A DNA stretch of 64,000 nt from Liolophura sinensis (lineage: Eukaryota > Mollusca > Polyplacophora > Chitonida > Chitonidae), in NCBI RefSeq assembly GCF_032854445.1, contig NC_088296.1, positions 4,179,246 through 4,243,245 of the forward strand, read 5' to 3'. How positions within the stretch are numbered: the first letter of the stretch is position 1; each line of letters starts with the position of its first letter. A program made the translations under genes and the position numbers. Of the stretch, positions 57,669 to 64,000 are shown piece after piece. The notes below the pieces were generated by a model that was not told the origin of the DNA, made no database searches, and worked only from the letters and a program-made list of their open reading frames with translations.

Positions 57669-58010
57669 TGAGTGCTTGGGGTTTAACGTCGTACTCAACA
57701 ATTTTTCAGTCATATGACGACGAAGGAATCATTAGGGTGCATGCACGTGTAATGTGCCTCCTTGTTGCAGGACGGATTTCCACCGCTCTTTTATTTAGTG
57801 CTGCATCACTGAGACGACTTACCGAAGGCAAGTAAGTCGCCCCGCCCAAGCCATTATACTGATATGGGTCAACCAGTCGTTGCACTATCCCCTTCATGCC
57901 GAACGCCAAGCGAGGAAGTTACAACTTCCTCTTTTAAAGTCTTAGGTGTGACTCGATCAGGGATTGATCCTGGATCTACCGGTCCCGAAGCGGACGCTCT
58001 ACCAACTGTG
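57669..58010 (-). mobile_element. SINE family B, full length, inside the satellite
   Basis: It starts with gagtgcttggggtttaacgt, contains ccttgttgcaggacggattt, and ends with the tRNA-like head complement (gcggacgctctaccaactgt). Satellite sequence resumes at once. Confidence 0.93.
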
Positions 58011-58012
58011 TG

Positions 58013-58150
58013 TGACTGCTACATATTGTCCTGTGACTGCTACACATTGTCCTGTGGCTGCTACATATTGTCCTGTGACTACTGCATATTGTCCTGTGAC
58101 TACTACATATTGTCCTACATATTGTCCCGTGACTACAACATACTGTTCTG
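58013..58150 (+). repeat. 21-bp satellite, block 2
   Basis: About six units between two family-B SINEs in the same orientation. Confidence 0.92.
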
Positions 58151-58443
58151 AGTGAGTGAGTGCTTGGGGTTTAACGTCGTACTCAACAATATTTCAGTCA
58201 TATGACGACGCAGGAATCATTAGGGTGCATGTACGTGTAATGTGCCTCCTTGTTGCAGGACGGATTTCCACCGCTCTTTTATTTAGTGCTGCTTCACTGA
58301 GACGACTTACCGAAGGCAAGTAAGGCGCCCCGCCCGAGCCATTATACTGATACGGGTCAACCAGTCGTTGCGCTATCCCCTTCATGCTGAACGCCAAGCG
58401 AGGAAGTTACAACTTCCTCTTTTAAAGTCTTAGGTGTGACTCG
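58151..58443 (-). mobile_element. SINE family B, lacks the tRNA-like head, inside the satellite
   Basis: It is nearly identical to the copy at 57,669, but stops at taggtgtgactcga before the head. The satellite continues directly. Confidence 0.92.
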
Positions 58444-59263
58444 ACATATTGTCCTGTGACTGCTACATATTATCCTCTGACTGCTACATATTGTCCTGTG
58501 ACTGCTACATATTGTCCTGTGACTGCTGTATATTGTTCTGTGACTATATATTGTCCTGTGAGTACTACGTTGTCCTGTGACTACTACATATTGTCCTGTG
58601 ACTTCTACATATTGTCCTGTGACCGCTACATATTGTCCTGTGACTGTTACATATTGTCCTGTGACTACTACATATTGTCCTGTGACTACTACATATTGTC
58701 CTGTGACTGCCAGATATTGTCCTGTGACTACTACATATTGTGCTGTGACTGCTACATATTGTCCTGTGACTACTACATATTCTCCTGTGACTGCTACATA
58801 TTGTCCTGTGACTGCTACATATTCTCCTGTGACTACAACATAGTGTTCTGTGACTGCTACATATTGTCCTGTGACTGCTATATATTGTACTGGGACTGCT
58901 ACATATTCTCCTGTGACTGCGATATATTGTCCTGTGACTGCTACATATTCTCCTGTGAATACTACATATTGTCCTGTGACTCCTACATATTATCCTGTGA
59001 CTACTACATATTGTCCTGTGACTACAACATATTGTCCTGTGACTACTACATATTGTCCTGTGACTGCTACATATTGTCCTGTGAATACTACATATTGTCC
59101 TGTGACTACTATATATTCTCCTGTGACTACAACATACTGTTCTGCGACTGCTACATATTGTCCTGTGACTGCTATATATTCTTCTGTGACTACTACATAT
59201 TCTCCTGTGACTACCACATATTGTCCTGTGACTATTACATATTCTCATGTGACTACTACATAT
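58444..59263 (+). repeat. 21-bp satellite, block 3
   Basis: About 39 units. On the + strand it encodes a repeating CYILSCD or TATYCPV depending on frame, and SSHRTIC on the - strand. These are not genes. Confidence 0.95.
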
Positions 59264-60027
59264 TGTTATGTGCACAACTGTCGTCATCTTCTAAATTTAG
59301 CTTGCCACTGTTTACATATGCTAAGTTCAGGGCCTGCTGTCTGCCTCTACCTTAGAATGTTCCAGAATACGCTCAGTTCGGTACCTGTTTGTTTACATCA
59401 TGTCTTACTAGACTAGACATACTAGACAATTCCACCAGGCTATATAAGACCTATGAAAGCAGGTCAAAGGGGAGAGAAAGGAGAATTATTGAAAGTTTTG
59501 GATGCTTTCGTTGTGTATTACTTTAGTAAGCATTTTGTGCTCAATTTTGGTGTCTCTATAGCCTCCGGCTTTGTTATATCCTATCTCCACCGAGCACTTG
59601 TTCAGTCTGAGCTTGTATATTTGATTCGTGCTCTTGTGTACACAGTGCTTATTAGTACACGGACCCTGTATGTGGAATTTTGTGTATATTTCGTCATACA
59701 CTCAGTTATACTGTGGATCTTCCCTCTTGTGAATTTGCCTCTGAGCATTTATGCCTGTGTGGTATATATTGTGGAATATATGCGTCCGTTTGGACTTGAC
59801 ACCACTGTACATGTAAGTACTTTAGTATTTGTTTGGATACTGCTATCTTTTCTTGTTAAACGTAAGTACTGTAGCATTTGTATAAGTCTTGCTATCTGTT
59901 CTTGCTAAACCTAATAAATTGTTGTAAAATAAAATCTGCTGGTTTTGGTTACTTTTTTGTGCGGCTAAACTGTCGTGTATTTCGAACAAGCCATCTCTTT
60001 ATAATACAGGCGGTTTGGGTCGTAACA
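59264..60027 (+). mobile_element. Solo LTR of a retrotransposon, 764 bp, with 4-bp target duplication
   Basis: It starts TGTTATG and ends CGTAACA (terminal TGTTA...TAACA). It is flanked by ATAT at 59,260-59,263 and 60,028-60,031, and lies inside the 21-bp satellite, so both ends are sharply visible. A TATA box (tatataag, 59,441-59,448) and a poly(A) signal (AATAAA, 59,913-59,918) lie in the order expected for U3-R-U5 on the + strand. An imperfect duplication of about 57 bp lies at 59,815-59,910 (taagtactttagtatttgt and taagtactgtagcatttgt). No gag, pol or env sequence and no second LTR are present. A 4-bp duplication suits several Ty3/gypsy lineages; the class is inferred. Confidence 0.83.
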
Positions 60028-61010
60028 ATATTCTCCTGTGGCTACTACATATTGTCCTTTGACTATTAAATATTGTCCTGTGACTACTACATATTGTCCT
60101 GTGACTGCTACATTTTGTCCTGTGAGTACTACATATTCTCTTGTGACTATATATTGTCCTGTGACTGCTACATATTGCCCTGTGACTACTACATTTTGTC
60201 CTGTGAGTACTACATATTCTCCTGTGACTATATATTGTCCTGTGACTGCTACATATTGTCCTTTGACTGCTACATATTGTCCTTTGACTGCTACATATTG
60301 TCCTGTGACTGCTGTATATTGTTCTGTGACTATATATTGTCCTGTGACTACTACATATTGTGCTGTGACTACTACATATTGTGCTGTGACTACTACATAT
60401 TGTCCCGTGACTACTACATATTGTCCTGTGACTGCGATATATTGTCCTGTGACTGCTGTATATTCTCCTGTGACTATATATTGTCCTGTGACTACTACAT
60501 ATTGCCCTGTGACTAAAACATATTGTCCTGTGACCGCTACATATTGTCCTGTGACCGCTACATATTGTTCTGTGACTGCTACATATTATCCTGTGACTGC
60601 TACATATTCCCCTGTGACTACTACATATTCTCCTGTGGCTACTACATATTCTCCTGTGGCTACTACATATTGTCCTGTGACTGCTACATATTGTCCTGTG
60701 ACTGCTACAAATTGTCCTGTGACTGCTGTATATTGTCCTGTGACTATATATTGTCCTGTGAGTACTACGTTGTCCTGTGACCATTACATATTGTCCTGTG
60801 ACTACTGTATATTGTCCTGTGACTACTACATATTGTCCTGTGACAGCTACATATTGTCCTGTGACAGCTACATATTGTTCTTTGACAGCTGCATATTGTC
60901 CTGTGACTGCTACATATTCTCCTGTGACTGCTACATATTATCCTGTGACTGCTACATATTCCCCTGTGACTGCTACATATTCTCCTGTGACTACTACATA
61001 CTGTTAGGTA
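60028..61010 (+). repeat. 21-bp satellite, block 4
   Basis: About 46 units. Some copies are shortened to 15 bp where one trinucleotide pair is missing (gactatatattgtcct). The 327-codon open frame across it is a by-product. Confidence 0.95.
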
Positions 61011-61269
61011 TTGTTCAGTGAGAACACAATGTATGTTGCTCTGGCTTTACAACACATTGTCCTGTAGTCGCTACATATTGTGAATGGAACCAGAATTTTA
61101 GAGCCTTTTATCTGAAATTCGAAACGCCGTCGCTGCAACTTATGTCCGTCTGTGAATGTTACGTACTATTATTGGATACATTTCATTCTACAATGGGACC
61201 AACCATAAGGTTTCGTTGGGACGAATAGCCCAGCATGTTTACTAGCCTATCTTGTTTCTAAAGAAGTAC

Positions 61270-62235
61270 AAATCTTACCTAATTCAGATATGACGTCTAC
61301 ACCTAATTCTGATGTGACATCTACACCTTATTCAGATGTGACATCTACACCTAATCCAGATGTGAAATCTACACCATATTAAGATGTGACATCTACACCT
61401 AATCCCGATGTGACATCCACACTTTATTCAGATGTGACATCGACACCTAATCCAGATGTGATATCTACACCTTATTCAGATGTGACCTCCACACCTAATC
61501 CAGATGTGACATCCACACCTAATCCAGAGGTGACATCTACACCTGATCCAGATGTGACTTCTACTCCAAATTCATATATGATATAAACACCTAATCCAGA
61601 TGTGATATTTACACCTAATCCAGTTGTGACATCTACACCTGATCCAGATGTGACTTCTACTCCAAATTCATATATGATATAAACACCTAATCCAGATGTG
61701 ATATTTACACCTAATCCAGTTGTGACATCTACACTTTATTCAGATGTGACATCTACACCTGACATCTACACCTAATCCAGATGTGACCTCCACACCTAAT
61801 CCAGATGTGACATCCACACCTAATCCAGAGGTGACATCTACACCTGATCCAGATGTGACTTCTACTCCAAATTCATATATGACATAAACACCTAATCCAG
61901 ATGTGATATTTACACCTAATCCAGTTGTGACATCTACACTTTATTCAGATGTGACATCTACACCTAATCCAGTTGTGACATCTACACCTAATCCAGTTGT
62001 GACATCTACACTTTATTCAGATGTGACATCTACACCTGACATCTACACCTAATCCAGATGTGACATCTACACTTTATTCAGATGTCACATCGACACCTAA
62101 TCCAGATGTGACATCTACACCTAATCCAGATGTGACATCTACACCAAATTCAAATGTGACATCTACACCTAATCCAGATGTGACATCTACACCTAATCCA
62201 GATGTGACATCTACACTGTATACTGATTTGTTTGA
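61270..62235 (+). repeat. 24-bp minisatellite, about 40 copies
   Basis: The unit is acctaatccagatgtgacat plus ctac, with ttattca and ccaaattca variants and a higher-order pattern. A segment around tatatgatataaacacctaa recurs at about 61,575, 61,675 and 61,877. Short frames repeat TSTPNPDV. Confidence 0.93.
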
Positions 62236-62992
62236 GTACATTTAAAGTAATACCAAAATCACTAAGGTAAGATATTTGCCAACTGCATGTACATTTCCTG
62301 TAGTACGTACCAAGCTCATCTAAATTACATATTTGCTAACTCTGTTTACAGTAGTACCAGTAAATTCCACAAAAGTCTCCGTATTATACACCCAGACAAC
62401 ACAACGCAGAATCATTTGTACTGTGTCGTAATTTAATCAAGTTATTAATAAGCGCTTAAAAGTCGAACTAAATCTTAATAATAATATGTTGTTTTTGTTT
62501 TTTCTGGAAGTAAATGTTGATACATGAAAATTGTAAAACAGTATAAATTAGGTTATGACTTGGAGTTGATATTTTCAGGTTTATAATAGTATCTACATTT
62601 TATATAGGATATTAATGCTTGTTGCCACGTATAAAGCAACTTTCGTGGATCTCTATGTTTAATTAAACATACACAAATGCATGCAGTGTTTATTTACAGA
62701 CGAAACTTTACATATTTGCTTCCAAGTGGCATAAAACACGTTCAAGAATGGATAATAATTATCCCGCCATGCTTTAGTTTTACAAAATGTCGTAATATGG
62801 AAATGTGTTTTTTTTTTTTTTTTTTTTTTTTTAGACAGATTCACAGTTCACACTTCAAATGTTTGATGTACGGGTTTCATAGTTCTTCAAATTAGAACAT
62901 CAACCTGAGAAATAACATGTCAAATTTCCCACCTAAAAAGATTGCTCAAGAACTTTTTTTACTTCAGAGTGTCAGTTTTCATGGAGATGCCT
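62236..62992. other. No gene seen; probable 3' flank or UTR of the second ZP-like gene
   Basis: AT-rich sequence with a poly-T run at 62,808-62,832. It lies downstream of the - strand stop at 62,993. Confidence 0.4.
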
Positions 62993-63969
62993 TTAAGCCT
63001 TCCCACCAACTTTCTTCTCCTTCTGCAGGTGATAAGTACGCAGGCATAGCAAAATGGCCGCCACGACAGCAGCCGTCAGCACGATCCCGAATACCGCTAC
63101 AATTGCCACAAAGGCGGTATTCTCCATGCATCGTTCCTTCTCCACGACTGGGGACGTGTCCACTGGCACCATAACTGGAAACAAGTTGAACGTACAGATA
63201 AGAAAATCATATCAGCGGCGTATGCCCTTATCTGGAAAATTTGTGTCATTTTAAAAACATATTATGTTCAGGAATGTGCAGTTTTCATTTATTTATTTGT
63301 TTGGTTGGTATTTTACGCCATGCTCAACAACATTTCACTTACACCACGGAAGCTAGCATTATGATGGGAGGAAACCGGGCAGAGCCCTTGGGAAATCCAA
63401 CGACCATCCGCAGGTTGCTACAGACCTTCCCACGTACGACCGGAGAGGAAGCCAGCATGAGCTTCGATCTGAACTCACGGCAGCATTGGTGAGAGGCTCC
63501 TGGGTCATCGCGCCGTACTGGCGTACTAACCCCAACAGCCACGGGAATAACAAATATTTCTGCAATATTTCAGACCCAAACAAACCCAGGAGTGTGAAAA
63601 TTCATCAGCTTAATCTAATCATGTTTAATGAATTTTCTATATTCTATATACAACACATACGTTAAGGCTGACAGCGAAAAGTGAAGACGTCGCGCTGCTA
63701 AGGGATGTCACTTTTGCATATCCAAAATTGCGTATTTCATCAAAAATCAAAGACGCTATTTAAAAATACGAAAGTAGCCTATTAGCTCAGACTATTCCTG
63801 GGCAGACTTAGATATAAAAAAGTGTACACATTAATTATGCTTGACTTACCGGTGTTGTCTCCAAGGTAACAACGAAGACCTTCCTGGTGACGTTCACTTT
63901 GTTGTCTTCGTCCACCTGTCTTCTCTTACGCCCGTAACCTTTTCTTGTCGAGCTGCCGTCACACGTTTT
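62993..63969 (-). CDS. C-terminal exons of a furin-site, membrane-anchored ZP-like protein (partial)
   Basis: Two exons are visible on the - strand. The upstream one, 63969-63850, lies between a good acceptor (cttttccaccccag) and a good donor (CCG|GTAAGT). It has one open frame containing KTCDG and GRKRR, a furin-type site, followed by VTRKVFVVTLETT. The terminal one, 63174-62993, encodes a short linker, a hydrophobic segment of about 24 residues (AFVAIVAVFGIVLTAAVVAA...) and a short basic tail ending HLQKEKKVGGKA before TAA. Furin site, then membrane span, then short tail is the usual end of ZP-domain precursors. The ZP module itself would lie beyond the window edge. The two exons do not join in phase: the first ends in phase 0 and the membrane frame needs phase 1. 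A small exon may have been missed, or the splice site or assembly may differ. A family-A SINE lies in the intron. Calling it a ZP protein is inference. Confidence 0.55.
63286..63542 (-). mobile_element. SINE family A, near full length (antisense)
   Basis: It contains ggttggtattttacgccatg, gctagcattatgatgggagg, cgaccatccgcaggttgcta, acgtacgaccggagaggaag and the head. It lies in the intron between the two visible exons of the last gene. Confidence 0.92.
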
Positions 63970-64000
63970 CTGGGGTGGAAAAGAACCCATGTAAGAGCAA

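Noticed and set aside
59453-59908. 151-codon frame in the LTR
   Set aside because: It lies between the LTR's TATA box and poly(A) signal, has no retroelement domain, and is AT-rich filler.
58456-61021. Cysteine/tyrosine-rich frames of up to 327 codons
   Set aside because: By-product of the 21-bp satellite; the frames are interrupted by SINE and LTR insertions and are open in alternative frames too.

Overview
This is eukaryotic, intron-rich, AT-rich animal DNA, most likely from a mollusc or a close lophotrochozoan. Two tRNA-headed SINE families are scattered through it, and both look like families I know from molluscan genomes. The genes have long repeat-filled introns, and one of them encodes a secreted cysteine-rich peptide of a type I associate with molluscs. 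Only four protein-coding loci can be supported. All were assembled by hand from splice sites and reading frame, because no open reading frame in the window is a complete gene.

Layout. (1) 1-14.3 kb and beyond, + strand: an orthologue of the small CDC42 effector (CDC42SE/SPEC) family, with coding exons at 9833-9889, 10686-10784 and 12444-12563. It probably has a non-coding first exon ending at 183 and a 3'UTR exon starting at 14301. (2) 24.2-28.0 kb, - strand: a complete nine-exon gene for a 296-residue secreted ZP-domain protein. (3) 31.0-37.4 kb, - strand: a three-exon gene for a 74-residue secreted cysteine-rich peptide. Its first exon (start codon, signal peptide, splice donor) has been amplified into a 25-copy tandem array with a 105-bp period. 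(4) 42.1-49.6 kb, - strand: a class A G-protein-coupled receptor of 358 residues with two coding exons and probable non-coding 5' exons. (5) 63.0-64.0 kb, - strand: the C-terminal exons of a second ZP-like, furin-site and membrane-anchored protein that runs off the window.

The rest is repeats: about 25 copies or fragments of SINE family A, seven of family B, at least four inverted-repeat (MITE or fold-back) elements, a well-delimited solo LTR, an unclassified dispersed repeat, and many minisatellites. Several minisatellites have units divisible by three, so they give long spurious open frames in several frames at once. The block at 57.3-61.0 kb is a 21-bp satellite split by two family-B SINEs and by the solo LTR.

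The most notable feature is the exon-1 array at 34.7-37.3 kb. It places 25 near-identical signal-peptide exons, nearly all with a GTGAGT-type donor, upstream of a single acceptor. I see no functional link between the four loci. They look like unrelated neighbours.
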